Shown here in pieces: positions 31,619 through 39,927 of a stretch of DNA of 43,029 nt (position 1 is its first letter; each line of letters starts with the position of its first letter). A model generated the notes under the pieces. It was not told where the DNA came from and did not search any database. It saw nothing but the letters and a program-made list of their open reading frames with translations. Source of the DNA: Anaerolineaceae bacterium UBA4890 (lineage in GTDB: Bacteria > Chloroflexota > Anaerolineae > Anaerolineales > Anaerolineaceae); the NCBI GenBank assembly GCA_002399085.1, contig DHCY01000035.1, positions 1-43,029 of the forward strand. The letters are read 5' to 3'. Position numbers and translations under genes: made by a program.

Positions 31619-32038
31619 TTAGCGGGTAAATCCAAATTGGGTTTGTAAAAACGCCAACAACATACCGTCCGATTGGACTACGCCAAAATATTGCAAAATC
31701 ACCCAGAGGATACTCAGCGCGCCAAGAAGCACACCCCAGGTGGCAAATCCACGACCAGCCTGACCTTCATGCGCGATCTGTGATAATGCTATCGAAGAGA
31801 TTATCACTGCGATTATCCCTGGTATTGCATAGATATTATAGAAAAACAATGCTACGATCGCCAGTAAGAAACCAATGATTCCCAGGATATTAACGCCTTT
31901 ATCCGGGGCGGACACCTGGGTGGTTCTGGATACTACCTTGGACGGATTCTCTGTAAGACCTGGCTCACCGATTGCCTGAACGGTTTCCCGCTCCTCGACG
32001 ATTTGTTCTACAGGTTTTGGTACTGGATTTTCAGTCAT
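31619..32038 (-). CDS. DUF4190-like small membrane protein
   Basis: A 139-aa protein with a polar, acidic cytoplasmic N-terminus of about 55 residues and then two or three hydrophobic segments (about 56-82 and 100-128). The pattern GIIGFLLAIVALFFYN...ALSQIAHEGQAGRGFATWGVLLG matches DUF4190-type proteins, in which the A-L-S-x-I-x-x-x-G-x-x-G-R-G motif lies between the spans. Function unknown. A GAGGAGAA site precedes the ATG. AT-rich upstream sequence (32050-32150) probably holds its promoter. Confidence 0.75.
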   Translation of the reverse strand: MTENPVPKPVEQIVEERETVQAIGEPGLTENPSKVVSRTTQVSAPDKGVNILGIIGFLLAIVALFFYNIYAIPGIIAVIISSIALSQIAHEGQAGRGFATWGVLLGALSILWVILQYFGVVQSDGMLLAFLQTQFGFTR

Positions 32039-32149
32039 TTCATTCTCCTCATATTATTCCGGCTAAACCCGCATGAATCATCTTAATAATGCCCTTTTTC
32101 ATCTATAAAATACAATATATGTATAACCTCGCTTTATTTGTAAATTACG

Positions 32150-32181
32150 ATAAAAAAAGCCACCATTGTCTGGGTGGCTTT
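32150..32181 (-). terminator. Intrinsic terminator of eno
   Basis: AAAGCCACC (32056 series: 32156-32164) and GGTGGCTTT (32173-32181) form a 9-bp stem with an 8-nt loop; the minus strand continues with T's (32155-32152). It lies 22 bp after the eno stop. Confidence 0.82.
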
Positions 32182-32203
32182 AGATTATTCTTGAAAATTG
32201 GGC

Positions 32204-33499
32204 TTAGCGTTTGAATGCGAAGGCGTTCCAGCCGGCGTATTCGGCAGTGAGATCGAGCTCCTGCTCAATGCGCAGCAATTGGTTATATTTGGCAACCCGG
32301 TCAGAGCGTGCCGGCGCGCCGGTCTTGATCTGACCCATGTTCATGGCAACCGCCAGATCAGCAATGGTGCTGTCTTCGGTCTCGCCGGAACGGTGTGAGC
32401 ACACTGCCCGCCAGCCGTTATTCTGAACCATGCTTACAGCTTTCATTGTCTCGGTGAGCGTGCCAATCTGGTTTACCTTGACCAGCAGAGCGTTGCAAGC
32501 ATTTTCTTCGATGGCGCGGGCAACTCGGGCGGGGTTGGTCACGAGCAGGTCATCACCAACGATTTGCAGACGGTGTCCGTTTTTGGCAGTGAAATTCTTC
32601 CAGCCTTCCCAATCGTCCTGGGCAAAGCCATCTTCAATGGAAACGATCGGATATTGCTCGATCCAATTGGTCCAGAAATCGACCATTTCGTCACTGGTCA
32701 GTTTGCGACCCTCTTTGCGCAGATTGTAGAGTTTGGTGTCTTCCTCATAAAATTCAGAAGCAGCCGGGTCGAGGGCAATAGCGACATCGGTTCCGGCTTT
32801 GTAACCAGCTTTTTCGATGGCTTCCAGAATCAGTTCGACAGCTTCATTGTTGGCTTTCAGGGCGGGAGCAAAGCCGCCTTCATCGCCAACCAGGGTGCCA
32901 TAACCATGAACTTTGAGCACTCCCTTCAGGGAGGCGTAAATTTCCGCGCCCCAGCGCAAACCCTCGGCAAAAGTTTCAGCGCCAAGCGGCATGACCATGA
33001 ATTCCTGGGCGTCAGTGCTTTGCCAACCAGAGTGCGCGCCGCCATTCATGATGTTCATCATTGGTACGGGCAAGACGTGGGCATAAACACCGCCCAGATA
33101 GCGGTAGAGCGGCAGACCCAACGATGCGGCTGCGGCTTTGGCAACTGCCAGACTGGTGCCGAGGATGGCGTTGGCGCCGAATTTCGATTTATTGGCGGTG
33201 CCGTCCAGGTCGATCATGAGTTCATCGATCTCTTTTTGTTCGATCGCGTCCATGCCAAACAGTTCGTCGGCAATTTCTTCATTGACGTGTTCAACCGCTT
33301 CCAGAACACCTTTTCCGCCATAGCGATGCTTATCGCCATCGCGCAGTTCAAGTGCTTCGTGTATGCCGGTGGATGCTCCGGAAGGGACTGCTGCCCTGCC
33401 AAAACTTCCGTCAGCTAAAACGACTTCCACTTCCACGGTCGGGTTTCCGCGGGAGTCTAAGATTTCAATTGCATTGACAAATTCAATAGTTGTATCCAT
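32204..33499 (-). CDS. eno: Enolase
   Basis: Converts 2-phosphoglycerate to phosphoenolpyruvate in glycolysis. 431 aa, normal length. Seen: IEILDSRGNPTVEVEV at the N-terminus, SGASTGIHEA, NGGAHS, GDEGGFAP (general-base region), IEDGFAQDDW, the DDLLVTNP metal ligands and SHRSGETEDS. The ATG at 33499 follows GAAAGGAAT; an in-frame ATG at 33520 would add residues not found in the family. It lies 59 bp after pyrG on the same strand, probably with shared transcription, and ends at a good terminator. Confidence 0.97.
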   Translation of the reverse strand: MDTTIEFVNAIEILDSRGNPTVEVEVVLADGSFGRAAVPSGASTGIHEALELRDGDKHRYGGKGVLEAVEHVNEEIADELFGMDAIEQKEIDELMIDLDGTANKSKFGANAILGTSLAVAKAAAASLGLPLYRYLGGVYAHVLPVPMMNIMNGGAHSGWQSTDAQEFMVMPLGAETFAEGLRWGAEIYASLKGVLKVHGYGTLVGDEGGFAPALKANNEAVELILEAIEKAGYKAGTDVAIALDPAASEFYEEDTKLYNLRKEGRKLTSDEMVDFWTNWIEQYPIVSIEDGFAQDDWEGWKNFTAKNGHRLQIVGDDLLVTNPARVARAIEENACNALLVKVNQIGTLTETMKAVSMVQNNGWRAVCSHRSGETEDSTIADLAVAMNMGQIKTGAPARSDRVAKYNQLLRIEQELDLTAEYAGWNAFAFKR

Positions 33500-33558
33500 T
33501 TTCTGATTCCTTTCGTCCATTGTTGGAGATGATAGAAGTATAACTTAACCTCTTCGAG

Positions 33559-35205
33559 TTAAGCCTTGAAACCTAAAGAAATTATCTGGTCGGGGAGCCC
33601 TTTTCGCCGGCAGGCTGCCTGGATCAAGCCCATAAACAGGGGATGAGGACGGTTTGGTCTGGAAAGAAACTCTGGATGGAATTGACAGGAGATCATATAA
33701 GGGTGCTCTTTGTTTTCCACGATTTCGACCAGCATGCCATCCGGGGATTGACCAGAAAAGAAGAGACCGTTTTCTTGCAATTGCTCGCGGTAATGGTTGT
33801 TGACTTCGTAACGATGGCGATGGCGTTCTTCGATCAGATCCTGCTGGTATAGGCTGCGCGCCAGCGTGCCTTCGAATAATTGACATGGGTAGAGCCCCAG
33901 GCGCATCGTGCCGCCGAGGCGATCCAGCCCTTTTTGATCGGTCATCAAATCGATCACGGGGTGCTCGGTCATCTTGTCGAACTCGGTGGAGTTGGCATCT
34001 TCCAGCCCAACCACATTGCGGGCATATTCAATGATCATCACATGCAGCCCCAGGCAAAGACCGAGATACGGCACATTGTTTTCGCGACAGTAGCGAGCAG
34101 TGCGGATTTTGCCTTCCACGCCACGGCTGCCAAAACCACCCGGAACTACGACGGCATCCAGATCCCTCAATACTTCGCCAACATCATCCAGCTTTTCGAG
34201 ATCAGTAGAGGAGATCCATTCGAGTTCCACGTCCACGCCATAGTAAAGCGCGGCATGTTTCAAGGCTTCACGCACACTCAGATATGCGTCATGCAATTCA
34301 ACGTATTTGCCAACCAGCCCGACTTTAACCGAGGTTTTGTCTTTCGACAACTCGTTCACCATCCAGCGCCAGCCTGCCAATTCCGGTTCGTGTTTGGCTG
34401 TGAGCCCCAGGGCTTGCAGCAGGATGTCTGCCACACGGTTTTCTTCGAGTTTTAGAGGAATCTGGTAAAGCATGTCCAGTGTCACCAATGGCACGACTGC
34501 CTCCGGTTTGACATCGCAGAATTTGGCGATTTTGAGAGTGAGGTCCTTTTCTACCGGGAAATCACTACGGGCGATGATCATATCTGCCAAGATACCGATG
34601 GAACGTAATTCACGCACTGAGTGTTGGGTCGGTTTGGTCTTGGATTCACCGGTTGCCTTCAGATAGGGGATCCAGGTGATATGCACAAAAGCGGTATTTT
34701 CTTCGCCCAGTTCGTTGCGCATTTCGCGGATGGCTTCCAAAAAAGGCTGACCCTCAATGTCGCCAACCGTGCCGCCAACTTCGACCAGGGCGATCTCCGC
34801 GTCGCTGGTACGCCCAAGGAGGTTGATGCGGCGTTTGATCTCGTTAGTGATATGGGGGATCACCTGGATCGTACCACCCAAATAGTCACCCCGCCGTTCG
34901 CGTTCGATCACTTCGGCATAAACCTGACCGGTGGTGACCGTGCTGGTTTTCTTCAGACGCAGGTCGCAAAAACGTTCATAATGCCCAAGGTCGAGGTCGG
35001 TCTCAGAGCCATCGTCAAGCACATAAACTTCACCGTGCTGATATGGGCTCATGGTGCCAGGGTCGACATTGAGATAGGGGTCAAGTTTTTGAACGGTTAC
35101 GGAGAAACCGCGAGCTTTCAGCAAGCGTCCTACCGAGGCAGCTGTCACACCTTTGCCTACAGAAGAGAGTACCCCACCAGTAAAGAAAATGTATTTTATC
35201 GACAT
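33559..35205 (-). CDS. pyrG: CTP synthase
   Basis: Aminates UTP to CTP with glutamine and ATP. 548 aa, normal length. Seen: the N-terminal synthetase domain (KYIFFTGGVLSSVGKGVTAAS, abbreviated signature GGVLSSVGKG; DPYLNVDPGTMSP) and a C-terminal class I glutaminase with the nucleophile Cys in LGLCLGLHVM and His in CQFHPEF. A GAGGTG site precedes the ATG. Only 18 nt separate the ATG from an upstream intrinsic terminator, which implies attenuation control. Downstream is eno. Confidence 0.97.
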   Translation of the reverse strand: MSIKYIFFTGGVLSSVGKGVTAASVGRLLKARGFSVTVQKLDPYLNVDPGTMSPYQHGEVYVLDDGSETDLDLGHYERFCDLRLKKTSTVTTGQVYAEVIERERRGDYLGGTIQVIPHITNEIKRRINLLGRTSDAEIALVEVGGTVGDIEGQPFLEAIREMRNELGEENTAFVHITWIPYLKATGESKTKPTQHSVRELRSIGILADMIIARSDFPVEKDLTLKIAKFCDVKPEAVVPLVTLDMLYQIPLKLEENRVADILLQALGLTAKHEPELAGWRWMVNELSKDKTSVKVGLVGKYVELHDAYLSVREALKHAALYYGVDVELEWISSTDLEKLDDVGEVLRDLDAVVVPGGFGSRGVEGKIRTARYCRENNVPYLGLCLGLHVMIIEYARNVVGLEDANSTEFDKMTEHPVIDLMTDQKGLDRLGGTMRLGLYPCQLFEGTLARSLYQQDLIEERHRHRYEVNNHYREQLQENGLFFSGQSPDGMLVEIVENKEHPYMISCQFHPEFLSRPNRPHPLFMGLIQAACRRKGLPDQIISLGFKA

Positions 35206-35223
35206 AACACCTCAAATTGCTTT

Positions 35224-35259
35224 AAACAAAAAGGGAGGGCTGTTTATTCCAGCCCTCCC
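35224..35259 (-). terminator. Intrinsic terminator/attenuator in front of pyrG
   Basis: GGGAGGGCTG (35250-35259 strand-complement) pairs perfectly over 10 bp with CAGCCCTCCC around a 7-nt loop, followed on the minus strand by TTTTTGTTT. It can terminate the upstream S1-protein transcript, but it also lies inside any pyrG leader. Confidence 0.9.
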
Positions 35260-35262
35260 CGG

Positions 35263-35271
35263 ATACTACCA
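35263..35271 (-). promoter_or_regulatory. Candidate pyrG promoter (extended -10)
   Basis: Minus-strand TGGTAGTAT (TGn plus TAGTAT) lies just upstream of the terminator. Expected transcription start is at 35257-35255, within the G-rich 5' arm, so the RNA would begin with a G run (GGGCU from 35255). No -35 match is seen; this is a hypothesis. Confidence 0.4.
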
Positions 35272-35290
35272 AGTTGTTTGCAGATTGCGC

Positions 35291-36085
35291 TTATTCATCA
35301 AGGTCGCCTGCGTTGCTCAGTTTGTTGGTCAGCGTGCGCTCGAAGATATCGTCGGCTTCCGTATCTTTATTTTTCTGCTTCTTGATACGGCTGGCTATTT
35401 CGGGGCGGCGCTGTTCGGCACGGTCCATCGCTTTGCGCATGGCAATTTCCATGAAGGTAGGATCAGGAATGACTTCTTCTTCCTCTACTTCAATCACTTC
35501 TTTCTTTCCCTTGCCTTTGCGGCGGGGTTGAGTGAATTCAGCCATGATCTCTTCGGGGCTGTCCTGCAGGGCTTTCATGCTCAGTTTGATCTGCTTTTTG
35601 CGCCGGTTGACCTCCAGGATTTTCACCTCGACTTCATCGCCAACTTTGACGACTTCGGATGGAAGGCGGACAAAATTGTGGGAAAGTTCGCTCACGTGCA
35701 CCAGACCGGGGCGTTCTGCACCGATTTCAACGAAGGCACCGAAGGATTCCAACCGCACGACTTTGCCGTGGACAGTCATTTCGGGGGCAAGCTCGCGCCA
35801 CTCGTACATCAACGGCTCACGCATGGTCAGTTCGTAGTGATCTTTCAGCACTCGTTTGACCCAAACGGTTATCACCTGGTCGACCTTGAGGATCTCATCC
35901 AGGTTGGTAATGACGTTTTCAATATTTTCCGGGTCTACTACTTGGGAGACGTGTAGAAATGCAGGTAACTGAGAACCAATATCTACGATCGCCCCTTGTA
36001 GTGTGGTCTTCAATACCTTCCCTTCGAATTTTTGTTTCGCGGTTATGGTTTGATTATTAGTAGTTGAATCGACAGGGTTTTCCAT
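35291..36085 (-). CDS. S1 RNA-binding domain protein (short RpsA-like)
   Basis: A 264-aa protein with two S1 domains, about residues 18-92 (KFEGKVLKTTLQGAIVDIG...FLHVSQV) and 100-170 (VHGKVVRLESFGAFVEIG...GLVHVSEL). A basic/acidic linker (RRKGKGKKE, then EVEEEE) and a helical charged tail follow. Ribosomal protein S1 has four to six repeats, so this is a shortened relative, as in several phyla, and may aid mRNA binding on the 30S subunit or serve as an RNA chaperone. GGGAG precedes the ATG. It has its own strong promoter and ends at the pyrG-proximal terminator. Confidence 0.85.
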   Translation of the reverse strand: MENPVDSTTNNQTITAKQKFEGKVLKTTLQGAIVDIGSQLPAFLHVSQVVDPENIENVITNLDEILKVDQVITVWVKRVLKDHYELTMREPLMYEWRELAPEMTVHGKVVRLESFGAFVEIGAERPGLVHVSELSHNFVRLPSEVVKVGDEVEVKILEVNRRKKQIKLSMKALQDSPEEIMAEFTQPRRKGKGKKEVIEVEEEEVIPDPTFMEIAMRKAMDRAEQRRPEIASRIKKQKNKDTEADDIFERTLTNKLSNAGDLDE

Positions 36086-36120
36086 TATTTACTCCCAAAG
36101 GGTTATATTCACAATGTATT

Positions 36121-36149
36121 AGTATACACTTCCGTCAGAAATTCGTCAA
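36121..36149 (-). promoter_or_regulatory. Promoter of the S1-domain gene
   Basis: Minus-strand TTGACG (36144-36149), a 17-bp spacer and TATACT (36121-36126): the best sigma-70-type match in the window. Transcription should start near 36114, with a leader of about 29 nt. Confidence 0.8.
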
Positions 36150-36198
36150 CAATCCCATTCAAATTAATACATTTTCTCGGGTTTCCTCTGCCTGGTCG

Positions 36199-36888
36199 TC
36201 AAAAAACCGATACAGGAAGCAGTAAGACCGCAGCAACGATCAGAAATTGACCGAGATGATAGGTGACAATGATCCAGAATTTATATTTTGGCAGACGGCG
36301 ATTCAATTTTTCCAGCCCAATCATGGCGTCCGAGATGAAAAACAGAATACCTCCGATACCAGCCAAAACAGCCGACTGGTCTGACCAACCTGGTCTTGCC
36401 AGGCACAACAATGCACTGATTGCCATCGCCAACACCACGATGCCGTATGCTTTAAAAAACGGCAGAAGTTTCTTGTTCACCTCGCTGGAGACAGCAAAGC
36501 GATCAATAGTCATATACATAACCACGATCCCTGCCAATACCGCGACAAGACCGATGATCAAATAAGGCACTGGGGGAAGGCTGGCATTGAAACCCACTAT
36601 GTAAGACAGGTGAGCCATCCCAAATGCCCCCACCCCCAGCATGAACCAGCGTGTGCTTTGAGGAATCAAAAAAATGTCACCCAACAATGAGAAAATCAAG
36701 CCAACTAAAAAAGGCAGACGCGTCGGGTTGCATGCGCCCTGCAGCAGGAAGTAGAAGATCAGACCGAGCAATACGAGCGGCTTGGTAATGTAGTATGCTT
36801 TCAGCTTTCCCCGCCAGATTGCGATCCAATTCGCCAGGGTGAAAAGACCAGTCAGGACAAGTACAGCAAGATCAACCCACTCAGGCAT
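36199..36888 (-). CDS. YhhN/TMEM86-type membrane protein (lysoplasmalogenase family)
   Basis: A 229-aa polytopic protein with about eight hydrophobic segments. The family includes lysoplasmalogenases that hydrolyse the vinyl-ether bond of lysoplasmalogens. Seen: the conserved KPLVLLGLIFY near the start, FSLLGDIFLIP (the Gly-Asp motif) near 75, and FFISDAMIGLEKLNR with the second conserved Asp near 190. The ATG at 36888 overlaps the era stop by 8 bp; a TTG at 36909 with AGGA in front is an alternative start. Co-transcribed with era. Whether this organism makes plasmalogens is unknown. Confidence 0.85.
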   Translation of the reverse strand: MPEWVDLAVLVLTGLFTLANWIAIWRGKLKAYYITKPLVLLGLIFYFLLQGACNPTRLPFLVGLIFSLLGDIFLIPQSTRWFMLGVGAFGMAHLSYIVGFNASLPPVPYLIIGLVAVLAGIVVMYMTIDRFAVSSEVNKKLLPFFKAYGIVVLAMAISALLCLARPGWSDQSAVLAGIGGILFFISDAMIGLEKLNRRLPKYKFWIIVTYHLGQFLIVAAVLLLPVSVF

Positions 36889-37816
36889 CCCTGGCACCAG
36901 CCAGACCAATCCTGCTCAGGAAGGCTGGATCGTTTTTCCAATCTTTTTGGGTTTTCACCTGCAGGTCCAGAAAGACTTTTTGTTTGGTCATTTCTTCGAT
37001 TGCCAGGCGAGCATCGGTGCTGATCTTACGGATCATGGCGCCTTTTCTGCCGACGACGATCCCTTTTTGGGCTTCGCGTTCCACATAGATGGTGCCATGA
37101 ATATAGAGCACGTCGTTCTCCCGCTCCTTATACTCATCCACCTGGGTAGCGATGCTGTAAGGCAGTTCATCGTCGAGGTTTTCCATGGCGGCTGAGCGGA
37201 TCATTTCGGCGGCGATATCACGCTCAAAATCTTCGGTGATCTGGTCTGCCGGATAGTATTCTGGTCCAACCGGCAGCAACGAATGCACTTTTTCAATCAG
37301 TTTTGCCACACCTTTACCTGTTCGAGCTGAGATTTCGATGGCAGGGTCTTCAGGGAAGAGCGACTGGAAGGCATTTTTGTTCTGTGATGACTGCCCAGAC
37401 TCCGCCAGATCGCTCTTGTTGAACACTAAAATAACCTTCTGCGTGCTGCGTTTCTCTTTGATCAAAGCGGCAAGCTGGCGGTCGAGCTCGTCGGGCTGCT
37501 TGCTGATATCAGCAATAAACAAGAGTACATCGGCATCTTCGAGGGCATATCTGACTTCATTATTGATGAACTGGCTCAATTTGTCCTTGGCGTTGTTGAG
37601 CCCGGGTGTATCGGTGAAGATCATCTGGTAGTCGTCGGTGGTGAGGATGCCCAACTGTCTCCGGCGGGTGGTTTGCGGCTTGAACGAAACCCCGGCGATC
37701 GGCTGACCCATGAGCTGGTTGAGCAAAGTGCTTTTGCCGGCGTTGGGCTTGCCTACCAGCGCGATAAAACCTGATTTAAAGTTATTGTTTTCCAGTTCCA
37801 AATTTTCTCCAGTCAT
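36881..37816 (-). CDS. era: GTPase Era
   Basis: GTPase that binds the 3' end of 16S rRNA during 30S maturation. 311 aa. Seen: GKPNAGKST (G1), TTRRRQ with switch I, DTPGL (G3), NKSD (G4), SARTGKG (G5) and a C-terminal KH domain (QKGIVVGRKGAMIRKIS). Start ATG overlaps the ogt stop by 4 bp (ATGA), and its own stop overlaps the next membrane-protein gene, so ogt, era and the YhhN-like gene form a tightly packed unit. Confidence 0.96.
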   Translation of the reverse strand: MTGENLELENNNFKSGFIALVGKPNAGKSTLLNQLMGQPIAGVSFKPQTTRRRQLGILTTDDYQMIFTDTPGLNNAKDKLSQFINNEVRYALEDADVLLFIADISKQPDELDRQLAALIKEKRSTQKVILVFNKSDLAESGQSSQNKNAFQSLFPEDPAIEISARTGKGVAKLIEKVHSLLPVGPEYYPADQITEDFERDIAAEMIRSAAMENLDDELPYSIATQVDEYKERENDVLYIHGTIYVEREAQKGIVVGRKGAMIRKISTDARLAIEEMTKQKVFLDLQVKTQKDWKNDPAFLSRIGLAGARDA

Positions 37817-38313
37817 CTTACAACCTTACCGTTCTTAAATTCAACCCCTTCCATCTCGAGCAGCTGTTGTTTTACATTCAGCCCGCCTTCGGCAGAGAAT
37901 CCATGCAGAGCATTGTCAGATCCAATAACACGATGGCAAGGGACAACAATCATGAACGGATTGTTTGCCATTGCACTTCCGCAGGCACGTGCCGCAAGAT
38001 CATTGCCGCTTAGTTTTGCCAAATCACCATAGGTGATCACCATACCCCATGGAATTTGCGCGGCAGTTTGCAGGGTATGTTTACGAAATTCCGGCATGTC
38101 GCCCCAATCTAACGGAAGGTCAAATTGTTTGCGCGTACCTGCGAAATATTCCTGGAGTTGTTTTTCGGCTTCATCGAGGATGGCCGAAGATGATGATTCT
38201 GAGATCGGGTCTCCCTCTTTTGTGTTAATAAGGGTGATGGCGGTCAGGCTATTTTCGTTGGCAGTGATGCGCATTTTGCCTATCGGCGTTTTAATGTCTC
38301 TATAGGTTTCCAA
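37813..38313 (-). CDS. ogt: Methylated-DNA-protein-cysteine S-methyltransferase
   Basis: Directly reverses O6-methylguanine by transferring the methyl group to its own cysteine. 166 aa. Seen: an N-terminal ribonuclease-like domain, a helix-turn-helix region with YGDLAKLSG, and the active site VVPCHRVIG (Cys126) followed by GFSAEGGLNVKQQLL. The start is TTG at 38313, 6 nt after GAGGAG. First gene of the ogt-era unit; a -35-like TTGACG at about 38372-38377 with a weak -10 lies upstream. Confidence 0.93.
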   Translation of the reverse strand: METYRDIKTPIGKMRITANENSLTAITLINTKEGDPISESSSSAILDEAEKQLQEYFAGTRKQFDLPLDWGDMPEFRKHTLQTAAQIPWGMVITYGDLAKLSGNDLAARACGSAMANNPFMIVVPCHRVIGSDNALHGFSAEGGLNVKQQLLEMEGVEFKNGKVVR

Positions 38314-38435
38314 GATGAACTCCTCTTTAACAAAGCGTAGGGTAATCGTAGGTTAAACGTCAAGTATTGTGTTGAGGTTTATTGTAATATAAAGTCGTAA
38401 GGGCGACTTCTCTTCTTCTTCTCCTCCTTAATACA

Positions 38436-38466
38436 CTAATGCTGCGGTCGGCGTCCGCAGCATTAG
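38436..38466 (+). repeat. Perfect 12-bp inverted repeat (hairpin)
   Basis: CTAATGCTGCGG and CCGCAGCATTAG flank a 7-nt loop (TCGGCGT). No T-run follows on either strand, so it is not a typical terminator. It lies between the divergent ogt and phosphoribosyltransferase genes, about 100 bp upstream of the latter, next to a pyrimidine-rich tract (38409-38428). Confidence 0.7.
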
Positions 38467-38566
38467 CTCGTTTAAGGGGCAAACCCCACGCTTCCCAACC
38501 CGCCCTTTTCCCCATCAACCCTCTTTTTGCGATAAAATCAAAACAGCAAAACTGCCTGGAGGATTA

Positions 38567-39133
38567 ATGGAAAACCGAGAAACTTACCCGATCACAATCG
38601 CCGGTATTGAACGAAATCTGCCCCTTTTTGAGGTGAAACCCGGTCTGCGTATCGCTATTCTGAATATTTTGGGCGATGTCGAACTGGTGGACGCCTGTGC
38701 CGAGGAATTAAACCGCCTGCTGGCGGACACCGACTACGATGTTATCCTCACACCCGAAGCCAAATCGATCCCGCTCGCGCACACGCTCTCAAAACTGAGC
38801 GGAAAACCCTACATCGTCCTGCGCAAAGAATACAAACCGTACATGGGCAATGCCGTCTCAACCGAAACCCTTTCGATCACAACCGGCAAACCCCAGACAC
38901 TCTTCCTCGATGAAAAAGACCTGGACCTGATCAGGGGTAAGAAGGTTGTTATCCTGGATGATGTGATCAGCACTGGCTCGACCCTGCAGGGCATCCACCT
39001 GGTGATCGACAAAGCCGGCGCCACCACCGCCCGCGAAGTGGGCATCCTAACCGAAGGTGACCGCGCTGAATGGCGCGACATTATCTCGCTGGGACACCTG
39101 CCGCTATTCTTCGGATCAGGCAAAGAATGCTGA
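38567..39133 (+). CDS. Phosphoribosyltransferase (adenine/xanthine type I)
   Basis: A 188-aa type I phosphoribosyltransferase that would form a purine nucleotide from base and PRPP. Seen: LTPEAKSIPLAHTLS (the pyrophosphate loop region), a flexible-loop segment with RKEYKPYMGN, and the PRPP motif VVILDDVISTGSTL (about 126-139). The adenine enzyme (Apt) is the best match by length and layout, but xanthine-type or a specialised member is possible. GGAGGA precedes the ATG. The next gene overlaps its stop. Confidence 0.82.
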   Translation: MENRETYPITIAGIERNLPLFEVKPGLRIAILNILGDVELVDACAEELNRLLADTDYDVILTPEAKSIPLAHTLSKLSGKPYIVLRKEYKPYMGNAVSTETLSITTGKPQTLFLDEKDLDLIRGKKVVILDDVISTGSTLQGIHLVIDKAGATTAREVGILTEGDRAEWRDIISLGHLPLFFGSGKEC

Positions 39134-39816
39134 TCCGCCTTGGCATCGAAGAAGACCCGGGGGGGAAATACACTGCCTGGGCACTGGAATTTCCAGGCGT
39201 CTTCTCTTACGGCAAAGACCAGGCAGAAGCCCTGCTCACCCTGCCACGCAGGCTGCTGGAGTTCGATTATTGGGTCAGGCTGCATACCGATTCACCCTGG
39301 TTTCAGTTGGATGGTCTCGATTTACATGTGGATGAGACCTTCACAGTCACCCGCATCGAGCACCAGGGTGAAGAATATGAGATCAACGCCTTCTTTCAAC
39401 ACGATTTGCGTCCTCTGACCAGTGCCGAAGTTGACCAGGCACGCCAGGTTTTAGGCTGGCAGCAGGAAGAGCTGCTGGCTGGGATCGAATTTGCGGATGC
39501 AGCGGCGCTCAACCGGGTTGAAGAAGGTCAGCGCTGGAGCATCCTCGGGATCATACGACACCTGGCTTTTGCCGAGTTGTGGTATCTGCAAAACCTGGAT
39601 ATGCCAACGCCCGAGATTCCACGCGATACACACCCCATCTCTGTTTTAGAGCAGAGTTACCTGACATTGCTGAATGCGTTGCCTGCCCTGGTTGATGAGA
39701 GCCGGGTGACTGAATATGCCCAGGAGCGCTGGTCTGCGCGCAAGCTGGTGCGCCGTGTTTTATGGCACCGCCGTGATCACATCGACCATATCCGGCAGCT
39801 GCTTGGAGTAATTTAA
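39127..39816 (+). CDS. HicB-like/DinB-like fusion protein
   Basis: A 229-aa protein. The N-terminal 60 residues (LIRLGIEEDPGGKYTAWALE...GVFSYGKDQAEALLTLPR) resemble the HicB antitoxin partial RNase-H fold. The C-terminal part (about 85-229) resembles the DinB/YfiT four-helix bundle, with candidate metal ligands His in IIRHLAFAELWYL and two in LWHRRDHIDHIRQL. DinB-like proteins include thiol-dependent transferases. No HicA toxin is nearby, so a toxin-antitoxin role is unlikely. The start overlaps the phosphoribosyltransferase stop by 7 bp. The upstream ATG at 39070 is rejected because it lies inside that gene. Confidence 0.65.
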   Translation: MLIRLGIEEDPGGKYTAWALEFPGVFSYGKDQAEALLTLPRRLLEFDYWVRLHTDSPWFQLDGLDLHVDETFTVTRIEHQGEEYEINAFFQHDLRPLTSAEVDQARQVLGWQQEELLAGIEFADAAALNRVEEGQRWSILGIIRHLAFAELWYLQNLDMPTPEIPRDTHPISVLEQSYLTLLNALPALVDESRVTEYAQERWSARKLVRRVLWHRRDHIDHIRQLLGVI

Positions 39817-39839
39817 TTTCTCCACATAAGCAAAAATTT

Positions 39840-39848
39840 TGATATAAT
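39840..39848 (+). promoter_or_regulatory. Extended -10 promoter of the EF-G-2 gene
   Basis: TGATATAAT: a TGn extension before a perfect TATAAT. Transcription should start near 39855, at the foot of a GGCGT/ACGCC hairpin (39855-39869 region), giving a leader of about 73 nt that ends with AGGAAGGT. Confidence 0.6.
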
Positions 39849-39927
39849 AAAAAGTCGGCGTTAAATACGCCGTAACGCTTAATTTTATGCGTGGGGTTCC
39901 ATGCAAGACAACAGGAAGGTCTAAAAA

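Noticed and set aside
32564..33418. 284-aa open frame opposite eno
   Set aside because: Antisense to the clearly conserved enolase, without start signals or a known domain.
34621..35385. 254-aa open frame opposite pyrG and its leader
   Set aside because: Shadow frame; it would also run across the pyrG terminator.
39070..39126. Longer N-terminus for the HicB-DinB gene
   Set aside because: The extra 19 codons lie inside the phosphoribosyltransferase gene in another frame and are not HicB-like; the ATG at 39127 fits the domain start.
39127..39816. HicAB toxin-antitoxin pair
   Set aside because: Only a HicB-like domain is present; no small HicA-type ORF lies beside it.
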